From NCBI GenBank assembly GCA_902494035.1, contig CABURV010000002.1:1-64000 (forward strand): a stretch of 64,000 nucleotides of DNA, read 5' to 3'. Source of the DNA: an uncultured Collinsella sp. GTDB taxonomy: Bacteria > Actinomycetota > Coriobacteriia > Coriobacteriales > Coriobacteriaceae. The notes under the pieces are model-generated. The model searched no databases. It was not told the DNA's origin and was given only the letters and a program-made list of their open reading frames with translations. Every line of letters starts with the position of its first letter. The stretch's first letter is position 1. Positions 43,433 to 52,914 of this stretch are shown here, one piece after another. Position numbers and translations under genes: made by a program.

Positions 43433-46114
43433 ATGGCACAGACCACGACAGATACCGCCGCCAGCACCGTTTCCGGTGCCGGGGCCGCCAGCTCATTCTC
43501 GGGCGGCACGGGAACCGAGGCCGAGTTTGGCTCGCTCGGCGCACTCTCCCCCACCTGGTGGGAGCCCGAGGACGGCAGCGAGCCCGAGCCATGGCTCACG
43601 GCCGATCAAGCCTTCGAACGCTTCTTTGAATGGACGAGCGATCGCGGCATTGAGCTGTGGGACCACCAAGAAGAGGCCCTCATGGACCTGGCTGCCGGCG
43701 ATCACGTCATTTTAGGCACACCGACCGGATCGGGTAAATCGCTCGTCGCGCTGGGCATGCTCTTTATGGGCATGGCGCAGGGCAAACGTTGCTATTACAC
43801 GGCCCCCATCAAGGCCTTGGTCAGTGAAAAGTTTTTCGATCTGGTACAGGTGCTCGGCCGCGATAACGTCGGCATGATCACCGGCGACACCCATATCAAC
43901 ACCAAGGCGCCCGTCATCTGCTGCACGGCCGAAATCCTTGCCAACGATGCGCTGCGCGAGGGTGAGGACGCCGACGTGGGCTGCGTGGCCATGGACGAGT
44001 TCCACTACTTTGCCGACCCCGACCGCGGCTGGGCCTGGCAGGTGCCGCTGCTCACCCTGCCCCACACGCAATTCATGCTCATGAGCGCCACACTTGGCGA
44101 TGTTACCGCCATCGCCGCCTCACTCGAGGAGCACACCGGCGCTGCTTGCGACTTGGTTGTCGATGCCCCGCGCCCCGTGCCGCTGAGCTACGACTACGTG
44201 ACGACCTCGCTCGAGGGCACCGTCGAGCTCGCGATGCGCCGCGGCGAGGCCCCGCTCTATATCGTGCACTTTAGCCAAGACGCCGCCCTTGCGACGGCAC
44301 AGTCGCTCGCCAACTTTGGCATCGCCAGCAAGGAGCAGCGCGAGGCTATTAAGGAAGCGGCCAAGGGCACGAGTTTCTCGACGGCTTTTGGCAAGATTCT
44401 CAAGCGCCTGCTTGGCTGCGGCGTCGGTGTGCACCACGCCGGTATGCTGCCGCGCTATCGCCTCCTGGTCGAGCGCCTGGCGCAGCAGGGCCTACTGCCC
44501 GTCATTTGCGGCACCGACACACTCGGTGTCGGCATCAACGTGCCCATCCACACCGTGGTCCTCACCGCGCTCACCAAGTTCGACGGCTACAAAATGCGTC
44601 GCCTGCGCGCCCGCGAGTTCCATCAGATTGCTGGACGCGCCGGCCGTTCGGGCTTCGATACCGAGGGCATGGTCATCGGCGAGGCCCCGGAGCACGAGAT
44701 CGAGAACGCCAAGCTCATGGCCAAGGCGGGCGACGACCCCAAGAAGCTCCGCAAGATTAAAAAGAAGAAGGCCCCCGAGGGCTTTGTCACCTGGAACAAG
44801 CAGACCTTTGAGCGCCTGATCGAGACGCAGCCCGAGACGCTCAAGCCGCGCCTGCGCATCACACACTCCATGGTGATTAGCGTGGTCGAGCAGGGCGGCG
44901 ATGCCCGAGCCCGCGTACACGACCTCATCGAGACGAGCTTGCAGACCCCCGAGGAAAAGGCCAAGCTCGAGGTTCGCGCCGACGAAATCTTCGCCACGCT
45001 CATCGATTCCGGCGTCGTCGTTCGCACCGAGGTGCCGACCGCGCCCGACGCCCCGACTGACGCCGCACCAGACATCGACTATGCGCTGACGGTCGATCTG
45101 CCCGAGGACTTTGCGCTCGACCAGCCGCTCTCGCCATTTTTGCTTGCCGCTTTGGAGCTGCTCGACCCCGAGAGCGAGACCTATACCATGGATCTGATCT
45201 CGATGGTCGAGGCTACGCTCGAGGACCCCAAGCAGGTATTGCGCGCACAGGAGCGCGCTGCGCGCGACCGCGCGATGGCCGAAATGAAGGCTGACGGCGT
45301 CGAATACGAGGAACGCCTGGAGCGCATCCAGGATGTCACCTACGAAAAGCCGCTCGAGGACTTGCTCGATGCCGCCTTCGACAAGTACTGCCAGGAAGTA
45401 CCCTGGGCCAACGACTACCAGCTCTCGCCCAAGAGCGTGCTGCGCGACATGCTGGAAAGCGCGAGCGATTTTAAGGGCTACATTCAAAAACTCGGCATCG
45501 CCCGCTCCGAGGGCATTTTGCTGCGCTACCTGGCAGAGGCCTATCGTTCGCTCGACCGCACCGTGCCCATCGAGAAGCGCGACGAACGCCTGCGCGACAT
45601 TATCTCGTGGCTGGGCTTTGTGGTGCGCTCGGTGGACTCGAGCCTGGTGGACGAGTGGGAGAACGCCGGCAACCCGGCGGCCCTCGATGCCGCACCGCCA
45701 CAGGGCATCGACGAGGTCGTGGCGGACCGCCGAGGCTGCACGTTGCTGGTGCGCAACGCACTCTTCCGCCGCGTGACCCTTGCCGCCCGCGAGCACGTTC
45801 GCGACCTGGGCGAGCTCGACGACGACTGGGGCATGAGCGAGATCCGCTGGCAAAAGGCACTCGACGCTTACCACGAGCAGCACGAGGAGATCCTCACCGA
45901 CGGAGATGCCCGCAGCGCCGCGATGTTTTCCATCGACGAGTCTGACGAGAAGACCGCACACGTATGGCACGTGCACCAGATCTTTGCCGACGAGGATGGC
46001 GACCACGACTTTGGCATCATGGGCGATGTCGATCTGGACGCCACGCAGGACGGCGGCGAGGTCATCTTTAAGAACTACCGCGTCGGCTTTATCGAGGACC
46101 TGCTCGAGGACTAG
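43433..46114 (+). CDS. Ski2-like DEAD-box RNA helicase with DUF3516 C-terminus
   Basis: 893 residues. The N-terminal 40 are low-complexity (Thr/Ser/Gly rich). SF2 motifs: LGTPTGSGKS (Walker A, about residues 99-108), CVAMDEFHYFADPDRGW (DEFH box), LMSATLGDV, FGKILKRLLGCGVGVHHAGML, GTDTLGVGINVP and QIAGRAGRSGFD. These place it with Ski2/Mtr4-like proteins; the roughly 400-residue C-terminus corresponds to DUF3516. Such proteins are common in Actinobacteria and presumably remodel RNA. Start ATG after GAGAGAAAGCAACCAC. A strong terminator follows. Confidence 0.9.
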   Translation: MAQTTTDTAASTVSGAGAASSFSGGTGTEAEFGSLGALSPTWWEPEDGSEPEPWLTADQAFERFFEWTSDRGIELWDHQEEALMDLAAGDHVILGTPTGSGKSLVALGMLFMGMAQGKRCYYTAPIKALVSEKFFDLVQVLGRDNVGMITGDTHINTKAPVICCTAEILANDALREGEDADVGCVAMDEFHYFADPDRGWAWQVPLLTLPHTQFMLMSATLGDVTAIAASLEEHTGAACDLVVDAPRPVPLSYDYVTTSLEGTVELAMRRGEAPLYIVHFSQDAALATAQSLANFGIASKEQREAIKEAAKGTSFSTAFGKILKRLLGCGVGVHHAGMLPRYRLLVERLAQQGLLPVICGTDTLGVGINVPIHTVVLTALTKFDGYKMRRLRAREFHQIAGRAGRSGFDTEGMVIGEAPEHEIENAKLMAKAGDDPKKLRKIKKKKAPEGFVTWNKQTFERLIETQPETLKPRLRITHSMVISVVEQGGDARARVHDLIETSLQTPEEKAKLEVRADEIFATLIDSGVVVRTEVPTAPDAPTDAAPDIDYALTVDLPEDFALDQPLSPFLLAALELLDPESETYTMDLISMVEATLEDPKQVLRAQERAARDRAMAEMKADGVEYEERLERIQDVTYEKPLEDLLDAAFDKYCQEVPWANDYQLSPKSVLRDMLESASDFKGYIQKLGIARSEGILLRYLAEAYRSLDRTVPIEKRDERLRDIISWLGFVVRSVDSSLVDEWENAGNPAALDAAPPQGIDEVVADRRGCTLLVRNALFRRVTLAAREHVRDLGELDDDWGMSEIRWQKALDAYHEQHEEILTDGDARSAAMFSIDESDEKTAHVWHVHQIFADEDGDHDFGIMGDVDLDATQDGGEVIFKNYRVGFIEDLLED

Positions 46115-46136
46115 CCGCACATACTGGAACAAAACG

Positions 46137-46176
46137 AAGCGGGGCCGCTGGCAATATCGCCAGCGGCCCCGCTTTT
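46137..46176 (+). terminator. Bidirectional terminator between the helicase and DUF2130 genes
   Basis: A perfect 16-bp inverted repeat, AAGCGGGGCCGCTGGC with GCCAGCGGCCCCGCTT, loop AATATC, followed by TT on the plus strand and preceded by A-rich sequence. It lies 22 bases after the helicase stop and 18 bases from the stop of the convergent DUF2130 gene. Confidence 0.92.
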
Positions 46177-46193
46177 GCACTATACGCTATGCC

Positions 46194-47951
46194 CTACTCG
46201 GCATCCTCGACCTCATACGAATCCGCCTCGGCGGGCTCATCGTTTGTCTCTGGCGCAGTCCCGCGTGCCTCGTCAAACGCCGCTTTCATGGTCTTGTTGC
46301 CCCACGTGAGCTTGCGAATGGTAAGATCGTCGGCTTTCTTGTTGGCTAGGCGCAGATTGTTCTCGGAGGACAGCAACGCCTCCTTGGTTTTCTGCAGATG
46401 GCTAATCGTCTTGTCGATCTCATCGATTGCCGTTTGGAACTTGCGGCTCGCAATCTCGTAGTTGCGGCCGAAATCGTTCTTGAACTTCTCCATCTTGGCT
46501 TCGAAGTTCGTAACGTCGATATTCTGCTGTTTGTACTCCGCCAGCTCCTGCTTATAGCGAAGCGAACCCATAGCGGCGTTGCGAAGAAGCGTAATCATGG
46601 GAATGAAAAACTGTGGGCGAATCACGTACATCTTCTCGTAGCGATAGCTCACGTCGACTATCCCTGCGTTATAGAGCTCGCTCTCGGGCTCGAGCAGCGT
46701 GCAGAGCACCGCGTACTCACAGCCTTTCTGGCGACGATCGTGATCGAGTTTCTTAAAGAAGTCCTCGTTTTTATGCTTGGTCGCAGTCTCGTCGTTCTCG
46801 TTTTTCATCTCGAACATAATCGAAATGACCTCGTTGCCGCTCGCGTCGCACTCGCGGAAGATAAAGTCGCCCTTGGTACCCTCGGACGCATCGTTATCTT
46901 TCTCGAAATACGCGTTAGGAAACGCCGTCATGCGCAGACGGTTAAACTCGGTCTCGCAGTGCTGCTCGAGCGACTCGCCCACCATCTTGGTGGACAGGCG
47001 GACCTTCATGTCCTTAAGGCGCTCAATCTCTTCATCCTTGTAGCGGATCAGGTCATCGCTCGCGCGCTTGGCTTGCGCAAGCTCGAGCTCGTGTGCCGCC
47101 TTGGCTTGCTCCTCGCGAGAATCGCGCACCGCCAGCTCGCTCGTCAGCTTGGCACGTGCCTCATCGCGCTCTCGCTCCGCCGCGGCGACCGCCTCTGACA
47201 GGTTCATTTTTGCCATCAGTTCCTGCTCGCGCAGCTGGGCACGCAGGCCCTCGGCCTCTTGCTCGGACTGAGCCTTTGCGGCGGAAAACTTCTCTTGCAC
47301 CTTCGCGCGATAGTCAGTAAGCGCGCGCTCGGCCTCGCTGCGAGCGGCATCGAGCTCACGCTGCGACTCTGCCGCGGCAGCGGCAAGCGCCATCTCCTGG
47401 GCCTTGTCCGCCGCGGCGAGCTTGGCCTGCAGCTCGGCAATCTGAGCGTCGCGCGCGGACAGGTCGTTTTGAGCAGCATTGCGTGCCGCCGCCTCGGCAA
47501 GCCTGGCTTCATCATCTTTGCGCCCCAACTGCGCACGCAAATTGTCGATTTCGCGCTGAAGCTCGGCGTTTTCCTTTTGAGCATCGGCGCGGGCCTCAAC
47601 CGCCGCACGCTGGCTTGCACTCTCGCGCTCTGCGGCAGCGCCCTCGAGCTTGGCGCGCAGCTCGGCAAGCTCGGCATCGCGCTTGGCGACTTCTTGTGCC
47701 AGCTGCTGAGCTGCAGCGTTCTTCTGCTCGACAAGCTGGGCGTTGCGCTGAGACTCTGCCTTTTGCAAGGCAGCCGTCGAACGCGAGCGCTCAAGCTCCA
47801 GCGCTTGCTCGCCCTCGCGCTGGACTGCCTTCACACGCTCATCCAGGTCGCGCGAAAACTCAGCATCGCGCACTTGTTTGACGATATCCGCATAGCCGGA
47901 CGCATCGACCTTAAAAACTTCGCCGCAATGCGGGCACTTGATCTCGTTCAT
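46194..47951 (-). CDS. DUF2130 coiled-coil protein
   Basis: 585 residues. The N-terminal [12 protein letters not shown] is half a zinc-ribbon, followed by a long coiled coil (about residues 25-290) very rich in Ala, Glu, Lys and Arg. The C-terminal half is the DUF2130 domain with GEYYRY-like conserved blocks: [50 protein letters not shown] split by gaps, and [17 protein letters not shown]2130 has a restriction-endonuclease-like look (an FEMKNE motif of the ExK type), so nucleic-acid binding is possible. Start ATG after GAGGAGCTGCT. It is monocistronic. Confidence 0.88.
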   Translation of the reverse strand: MNEIKCPHCGEVFKVDASGYADIVKQVRDAEFSRDLDERVKAVQREGEQALELERSRSTAALQKAESQRNAQLVEQKNAAAQQLAQEVAKRDAELAELRAKLEGAAAERESASQRAAVEARADAQKENAELQREIDNLRAQLGRKDDEARLAEAAARNAAQNDLSARDAQIAELQAKLAAADKAQEMALAAAAAESQRELDAARSEAERALTDYRAKVQEKFSAAKAQSEQEAEGLRAQLREQELMAKMNLSEAVAAAERERDEARAKLTSELAVRDSREEQAKAAHELELAQAKRASDDLIRYKDEEIERLKDMKVRLSTKMVGESLEQHCETEFNRLRMTAFPNAYFEKDNDASEGTKGDFIFRECDASGNEVISIMFEMKNENDETATKHKNEDFFKKLDHDRRQKGCEYAVLCTLLEPESELYNAGIVDVSYRYEKMYVIRPQFFIPMITLLRNAAMGSLRYKQELAEYKQQNIDVTNFEAKMEKFKNDFGRNYEIASRKFQTAIDEIDKTISHLQKTKEALLSSENNLRLANKKADDLTIRKLTWGNKTMKAAFDEARGTAPETNDEPAEADSYEVEDAE

Positions 47952-48015
47952 AGCAGCTCCTCGATGGACGCAAATTTTAACCGCCTACACTCTACCGCGC
48001 CGCACGGACAAAAAA

Positions 48016-48075
48016 GGCGCCGCCATAATGGCAACGGCGCCAGAAACACCACAAAGGTGCCTGTCCCCTTTGTGG
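48016..48075 (-). terminator. Double hairpin after the metallophosphoesterase gene
   Basis: Two hairpins: GGCGCCG/CGGCGCC (48016-48041) and CCACAAAGG/CCTTTGTGG (48049-48075), both downstream of the metallophosphoesterase stop on the minus strand. On that strand the first-named is followed by CTTTTTTGTCC, a good terminator tail. Confidence 0.8.
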
Positions 48076-48098
48076 CGGTTTGTGTGACGGTTCGAGAA

Positions 48099-48644
48099 TT
48101 ACAGTCCAAAGAAACCGAGGATTTGGTCTCGACTTACAGGCTTGTACTCGTTGGCGTCGAGGCCGACATCGTAGCGAAAGATAGGACGTTCGCGATCGCG
48201 GTTGCGTGCGTTGGTGCGGTCACCCCTGCTGTGGATATGCCCGTGCAGCATGATGGCGCCACGTGCCTTGCCGTTCCAGCTGAGCATGGGGTAGTGGCTC
48301 ATAACCAGACGATGGCCCTTGGCATAGCCAGGAGCAACCTCCAGGTAATCACGCACGTCTTCCCAGATTTGGGGCGCAGCTGGATCTTCCCAGTCGCTGT
48401 CATGGTTACCACGGATGAGCGTCACATTCTGGCATTCGATGCGCTCGCGCAGGCGCACCGCCTCCGCCAGGGGCAAACGATAGGTAAAGTCTCCCAAGAT
48501 ATAGAGGCGGTCGTCCACAGCCACGCACTCATTGATGGCATCGATGACTTTGCGGTTCATCTCCTCGACCGAATCAAACGGCCGATCCATGTCGTGCAAG
48601 ATATTCGTATCGCCCAGGTGCAGGTCGGCGGTAAACCACATCAT
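48099..48644 (-). CDS. Calcineurin-like metallophosphoesterase
   Basis: 181 residues. The five metal-binding blocks are present: FTADLHLGD (DxH), LYILGDF (GD), LIRGNHDSDW (GNHD), VMSHYPML (H) and LHGHIHS (GHxH). Small size and the absence of extra domains place it among the compact phosphodiesterases often called YfcE- or MJ0936-like; the substrate is unknown. Start at the first of two ATG codons, with GAGGG upstream. It may share a transcript with the small acidic/basic protein and the HIRAN protein located upstream. Confidence 0.9.
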   Translation of the reverse strand: MMWFTADLHLGDTNILHDMDRPFDSVEEMNRKVIDAINECVAVDDRLYILGDFTYRLPLAEAVRLRERIECQNVTLIRGNHDSDWEDPAAPQIWEDVRDYLEVAPGYAKGHRLVMSHYPMLSWNGKARGAIMLHGHIHSRGDRTNARNRDRERPIFRYDVGLDANEYKPVSRDQILGFFGL

Positions 48645-48710
48645 CGTCTATGCCCTCATTTCGCAACGCGTTCAACTCGTGCTAAGTATACAGACGCAGC
48701 GATGCGGCGG

Positions 48711-48890
48711 TTATCCAAAGAGCCCGCCGAACAGACCTCGGCGGCGCTTGCCTTGCTTTTTCGAAGCGTCACCCTGAGTTTTCTTGTCCTGCCGTTTCCT
48801 ACGGTCCTGCTCCAACTCATCGTCATCGAGTAGCATATCCCACTCAAACGGGTCATCCGTCAGATCGAACAGATCATCGTCATCAAACAT
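48711..48890 (-). CDS. Small hypothetical protein with acidic N-terminus and basic C-terminus
   Basis: 59 residues from the ATG at 48890, with GGAGG five bases upstream. The first 30 residues are strongly acidic (MFDDDDLFDLTDDPFEWD and further D/E residues), the next 20 are basic (RRKRQDKK, KKQGKRRR), and it ends GLFGGLFG, a short amphipathic tail. The charge split and the FG tail suggest a protein-binding or nucleic-acid-mimic module. The gene sits 18 bases downstream of the HIRAN gene and is surely co-transcribed with it. Confidence 0.7.
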   Translation of the reverse strand: MFDDDDLFDLTDDPFEWDMLLDDDELEQDRRKRQDKKTQGDASKKQGKRRRGLFGGLFG

Positions 48891-48908
48891 GGCAGCCTCC
48901 ATTGCCGA

Positions 48909-49235
48909 CTAGCGAGCATCCACCACATAGAGGCCAACGCGCACCTGATGCCACGGACTGCGCTCGGGGGCAACCTGTTGCACACGGGCCTCAAATACGT
49001 CCTCGTGGCCGTAATACATCATCAAGGACAGTGGGCCGACCTCGTTTCCTGGAACGTAGCCAAGTTTGGTCTTGCCATAGTAGATCGCAACCGCCTCGGG
49101 GTCATGGGGATTATCGCGCTCGGTGCACAGCGTCAGTTTATCGCCCGCTTTAAGATCGCCTAGGACCAAAGCGCCGTCGGCATACTGAAATCCTGCAATG
49201 TGAAATGACAGAAGAACACGTGAAGGCTCGTACAT
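48909..49235 (-). CDS. HIRAN-domain protein
   Basis: 108 residues, essentially one HIRAN domain: FHIAGFQYADG, LTLCTERDNPHDPEAVAIYYG and KLGYVPGNEVGPLSLMM. HIRAN domains bind 3-prime DNA ends or damaged DNA in helicases and nucleases; stand-alone forms are common in bacteria and uncharacterised. Start ATG behind AGGGGAGTTGCT. It is first in a likely operon with the 59-residue protein and the metallophosphoesterase. Confidence 0.88.
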   Translation of the reverse strand: MYEPSRVLLSFHIAGFQYADGALVLGDLKAGDKLTLCTERDNPHDPEAVAIYYGKTKLGYVPGNEVGPLSLMMYYGHEDVFEARVQQVAPERSPWHQVRVGLYVVDAR

Positions 49236-49358
49236 AGCAACTCCCCTAACGGCCGGATAAACCAGCGTTTAACCTTACAGAGAAGTCTACGAACTCGCGC
49301 GGACACAAATTCGCCCCACCCGCGCCTTTTCGACCGTTTGTCGCTACACCATCTGATT

Positions 49359-50738
49359 CTAATGCACAAACATGCGCACGAACTTGTGCTTCCAGCTTGC
49401 GTAAGGAGCATAGCGGAATGGCACGTCCAACCACGTTGCCTTGTTCACGATGCTCTTCTTGTGGCTAAACGTATCGAAGCTCTCGCGTCCATGGTACTGC
49501 CCCATACCGCTCGCGCCCATGCCGCCAAAGCCCATATGGCTCGTAGCCAAGTGCATGATCGTGTCGTTGACACAGCCGCCGCCAAAGGGCACGTAACGCA
49601 CAAAGCGCTGCTGAACTGCGCGATCCTGGCTAAAGATATACAGAGCCAGCGGCGTCGGACGATCTGTAATATACGTCTCGGCCTCGTCTAGGCTCTCAAA
49701 CGTCAGCACCGGCAAGATGGGGCCGAAAATCTCCTCCTGCATCACGGCGTCCTCAGGCGCCACGCCGTCTAGGATCGTCGGCTCAATCTTGAGCGACGAC
49801 TCGCGCGCCGTTCCTCCCAGCACAACCTTATCGGGATCGATCAGCCCGCGTACGCGCGCGAAATGCTTGGCGTTGACAATATGACCGTAGTCCTCGTTGT
49901 CGAGCGGGTGCTCGCCAAACATGCGACGGACCTCCTCCTTGATGAGGCCCAACAGCTCATCGTGCACGCGCGTATCGACCAGCAGGTAGTCGGGCGCCAC
50001 GCAGGTCTGCCCCACGTTGAGCCATTTACCAAAGGCGATACGTCGTGCCGCGACCTTCAAGTTTGCCGTCGCATCCACGATGCAGGGACTCTTTCCGCCC
50101 AGCTCAAGCGTCACGGGCGTGAGGTTTTTGCTCGCGCGCTCCATGACGAGCTTGCCGACCGGAACGCTACCGGTAAAGAAGATCTTGTCCCAGCACTCGT
50201 CGAGCAGCGCTTCGTTTTCGGCGCGCCCGCCCTCGACAACCGTCACCAGGCACGGATCAAATGCCTCTTCACAGATTTGCTTGAGCACCGCGCTCGATGC
50301 CGGAGCATAGGCGCTCGGCTTGATGACCACGGTATTGCCCGCGGCAAGGGCGCCGGCGAGTGGCTCGAGCGTCAGCAAAAACGGGTAGTTCCAAGGAGCC
50401 ATGATCAGCGTGACGCCATAGGGCACGGCTTGCGTTTTGCACACGCTCACGGCGTTAGCGAGATCACACGGACGCAGGCGCGGACGACTCCATCGAGCCA
50501 CATGAGCGATCTGATGACGAATCTCGGAAAGCGACGTGCCGATCTCGCACATATATGCCTCGTCATGCGACTTTCCCAAATCGGTCTTGAGCGCATGGGC
50601 AATATCGGCCTCGTGCGCCCGTACCGTATCGCGTAAACTCACGAGCGCGCGACGTCGAGTATCGACATCAAACGTAGCGTGCGTCTTAAAGTAGGCGCGC
50701 TGATCGCCGACGATGCGCGCAATTTCCTCGGTGTTCAT
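49359..50738 (-). CDS. Aldehyde dehydrogenase (class 3-like)
   Basis: 459 residues, the length of the shorter class 3 aldehyde dehydrogenases. NAD(P)-binding FTGSVPVGKLV, the general base Glu in LELGGKSP and the catalytic Cys in VGQTCVAPDYLL are all present; EIFGPILPVL and the C-terminal PFGGGCVNDT are also conserved. It oxidises an aldehyde to the acid; the substrate is unknown, with medium-chain or aromatic aldehydes usual in this class. Start ATG after AGGAGGGTCC. It lies eight bases downstream of the Fe-dependent alcohol dehydrogenase gene, so the two probably act together on an alcohol/aldehyde pair. Confidence 0.93.
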   Translation of the reverse strand: MNTEEIARIVGDQRAYFKTHATFDVDTRRRALVSLRDTVRAHEADIAHALKTDLGKSHDEAYMCEIGTSLSEIRHQIAHVARWSRPRLRPCDLANAVSVCKTQAVPYGVTLIMAPWNYPFLLTLEPLAGALAAGNTVVIKPSAYAPASSAVLKQICEEAFDPCLVTVVEGGRAENEALLDECWDKIFFTGSVPVGKLVMERASKNLTPVTLELGGKSPCIVDATANLKVAARRIAFGKWLNVGQTCVAPDYLLVDTRVHDELLGLIKEEVRRMFGEHPLDNEDYGHIVNAKHFARVRGLIDPDKVVLGGTARESSLKIEPTILDGVAPEDAVMQEEIFGPILPVLTFESLDEAETYITDRPTPLALYIFSQDRAVQQRFVRYVPFGGGCVNDTIMHLATSHMGFGGMGASGMGQYHGRESFDTFSHKKSIVNKATWLDVPFRYAPYASWKHKFVRMFVH

Positions 50739-50746
50739 GGACCCTC

Positions 50747-51967
50747 CTAGTTCTCGTCCTCAAACATACCACCCGCGACGACCTCGTACATATGCTCGAG
50801 CTCCAGGCGGTCCATCAAAAGCGGAACGGGGTACAGCGGATTGGCCTCGGCATCGGCATGTGCCGCCATCTGCGGAATGTCGGAGCGGCGAATGCCCGAG
50901 ACATATCTGGGGATTCCCAGGGTCTCGTTCATACAATCGATCCAATCGATAAAGGCCTCGGCCGCCAGGCTGTCCTGCGCGTTAACCGGCGCGATGCCGG
51001 CCATGCGGGCGAGATCGGCGAGCTTAGGAGTAGCAGCTTCGCCATAAGCGCGAAGCATATGCGGCAGGATGATCGCGTTGGCCAAACCGTGCGGAATTCC
51101 GTATCGGCCGCCCAGACTGTGCGCGATGGCATGCACATATCCAACATAGGAGCGCGTAAAGGCAACACCAGCCTTATACGCCGCCGAAAGCATATTGCGA
51201 CGCGCACGCATGTTGTCGCCATGCTCATAGGCCTCGAGCAAATTGTCGTGGATGAGCTGCACCGCCTGTCGTGCCATCTTGCGCGTATAGGGCATGGTGC
51301 TTCGCCCGATAAAGGCCTCGACGGCATGCGTCAGGGCGTCCATACCCGTCTGCCCCGTAATGGAGGCGGGCAGACCGCGCGTAAACTCGGGGTCGTGCAC
51401 CGCAAAGCGCGGGATAAGCACAAAGTCGTTAATGGGGTACTTGTAGTGCGTCTCGTCATCGGTGATAACCGCCGCGAGCGTGACTTCGCTTCCCGTACCT
51501 GCCGTAGTGGGAACGGCGATGAGCAGCGGCAGGCGACGATGAATCCGCAGCAGGCCGCGCATCTTGTTGATGGGCTTGTTTGGCTGCGCAATGCGCGCCC
51601 CTACGCCCTTGGCGCAGTCCATGGCCGAGCCACCGCCAAAGCCGATAACAGCCTGGCAGGCGCTCTCTCGATACAGGGACGCCGCCTCCTCCACATTCGA
51701 GACCGTGGGGTTCGCACGCGTTTCGGCATAGACCGCAACGCCAACCCCCTGAGCCGTAAGCGCACGCTCGAGTGATGCCGTGAGCCCCAAACGTGCAATA
51801 CCAGGGTCCGTCACGATAAGGACCTTCTGGATCGAGCGCTTTTGAAGCACCGCGGGCACATCCTCGGCATGCTCCAAAATGCGCGGCTCGGTATAGGGCA
51901 GCACCGGCAATGCGATGCGAAAAACCGTTTGATACGTTCGGCACCAGGCGCGGCGGGCTAGATGCAT
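50747..51967 (-). CDS. Iron-containing alcohol dehydrogenase
   Basis: 406 residues from the ATG at 51967 (GAGGGAG eight bases upstream); the frame is open to 52024 but the extra residues are not conserved. Family motifs: GFGGGSAMDCAKGV, PTTAGTGSEVT, MDALTHAVEAFIG and the metal-binding HAIAHSLGGRYGIPHG. Group III (Fe-dependent) alcohol dehydrogenases interconvert alcohols and aldehydes with NAD(P)H. The first gene of an operon with the aldehyde dehydrogenase, under two operator-like palindromes. Confidence 0.93.
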   Translation of the reverse strand: MHLARRAWCRTYQTVFRIALPVLPYTEPRILEHAEDVPAVLQKRSIQKVLIVTDPGIARLGLTASLERALTAQGVGVAVYAETRANPTVSNVEEAASLYRESACQAVIGFGGGSAMDCAKGVGARIAQPNKPINKMRGLLRIHRRLPLLIAVPTTAGTGSEVTLAAVITDDETHYKYPINDFVLIPRFAVHDPEFTRGLPASITGQTGMDALTHAVEAFIGRSTMPYTRKMARQAVQLIHDNLLEAYEHGDNMRARRNMLSAAYKAGVAFTRSYVGYVHAIAHSLGGRYGIPHGLANAIILPHMLRAYGEAATPKLADLARMAGIAPVNAQDSLAAEAFIDWIDCMNETLGIPRYVSGIRRSDIPQMAAHADAEANPLYPVPLLMDRLELEHMYEVVAGGMFEDEN

Positions 51968-51985
51968 AAAGGAGGCTCCCTCATT

Positions 51986-52001
51986 TGTTGATTGGTCAAC
52001 A
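51986..52001. promoter_or_regulatory. Operator-like palindrome 1 upstream of the ADH/ALDH operon
   Basis: TGTTGA-TTGG-TCAACA is a perfect 6+6 palindrome 19 bases upstream of the ADH start codon, a position where a bound repressor would block transcription. Related sequence is found at 52051-52064. Confidence 0.6.
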
Positions 52002-52050
52002 TTTGCTCGACCGATTTTACTCATCGGAGGTCACAGACGACATGTCAATC

Positions 52051-52064
52051 GTTAATCAATCAAC
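52051..52064. promoter_or_regulatory. Operator-like palindrome 2 upstream of the ADH/ALDH operon
   Basis: GTTAATCAATCAAC, read on the other strand as GTTGATTGATTAAC, matches the first site at the pattern TGTTGAnnnATnAAC and is a near-palindrome (5 of 6 pairs). The two sites are 65 bases apart and could act together. The regulator is not encoded nearby. Confidence 0.5.
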
Positions 52065-52111
52065 ATCTTCATATCTCAAAATTGTTTTATTAAAAATCAT
52101 TCCTAATAGGC

Positions 52112-52139
52112 TTCACATTTGGTTGCATTTATGGATAAT
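52112..52139 (+). promoter_or_regulatory. Promoter candidate for the rubrerythrin gene
   Basis: TTCACA (52112-52117) and GATAAT (52134-52139) with 16 bases between, followed by a leader of about 80 bases. The leader contains a hairpin with stems GTCCGG and CCGGAC (near 52160-52189), which may affect translation or stability. Confidence 0.45.
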
Positions 52140-52223
52140 AGAACCCGTCAAGACGCACGTCCGGAGAGGGCCCTTACGGGACCGGACAAGCGCCCCATCG
52201 CCATCGATCGAAAGGATCGAATC

Positions 52224-52784
52224 ATGAAGTTTGTTTGCCCCGTTTGCGGTTATGTGGAAGAGTTCGACGGCGACCAGCTGCCCGAGGACTTCAAGTGCCC
52301 CCAGTGCGGCGTTCCCGGTTCTCGCTTCCTGAAGCAGGAGGAGGGTCAGCTCGAGTGGGCTGCCGAGCACGTCGTGGGCGTCGCCAAGATGGAGGGCGTC
52401 TCCGAGGACATCGTTGCCGACCTGCGCGCCAACTTTGAGGGCGAGTGCTCTGAGGTCGGTATGTACCTGGCCATGGCTCGCGTCGCCCATCGCGAGGGCT
52501 ATCCCGAGATCGGCCTGTACTGGGAGAAGGCTGCCCACGAGGAGGCCGAGCATGCCGCCAAGTTCGCCGAGCTCCTGGGCGAGGTCGTGACCGACTCCAC
52601 CAAGAAGAACCTCGAGATGCGCGTTGAGGCCGAGAACGGCGCCACCGCCGGCAAGACCGATCTTGCCAAGCGTGCCAAGGCCGCCGGCCTCGATGCCATC
52701 CACGACACCGTGCACGAGATGGCTCGCGACGAGGCCCGCCACGGCAAGGCTTTCGCCGGCCTGCTCAAGCGCTACTTCGGCTAA
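52224..52784 (+). CDS. Reverse rubrerythrin (N-terminal rubredoxin)
   Basis: 186 residues. Residues 1-35 are a rubredoxin-type FeS4 site (CPVCGY ... CPQCGVPG); the rest is a ferritin-like four-helix bundle with the diiron ligands in [39 protein letters not shown] and [13 protein letters not shown]. The rubredoxin-first order defines reverse rubrerythrins, which reduce hydrogen peroxide in anaerobes. Start ATG after GAAAGGATCGAATC. A clear terminator follows. It fits an anaerobic gut lifestyle. Confidence 0.93.
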   Translation: MKFVCPVCGYVEEFDGDQLPEDFKCPQCGVPGSRFLKQEEGQLEWAAEHVVGVAKMEGVSEDIVADLRANFEGECSEVGMYLAMARVAHREGYPEIGLYWEKAAHEEAEHAAKFAELLGEVVTDSTKKNLEMRVEAENGATAGKTDLAKRAKAAGLDAIHDTVHEMARDEARHGKAFAGLLKRYFG

Positions 52785-52817
52785 GCCAATCGCCTGAGAG
52801 ACATTCTCTAGCTTTAT

Positions 52818-52848
52818 AAGGCCCGGACCACATGGTTCGGGCCTTTTT
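52818..52848 (+). terminator. Rubrerythrin terminator
   Basis: AAGGCCCG and CGGGCCTT, with an inner GACC/GGTT, around ACAT, followed by TTTCG. It begins about 30 bases after the rubrerythrin stop. Confidence 0.85.
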
Positions 52849-52914
52849 CGTGCCTCACAAACTTGTTAACTCCCTGAAATAGGACCGCCTTCGGCATAGG
52901 TTTCTCGTCAAAAA

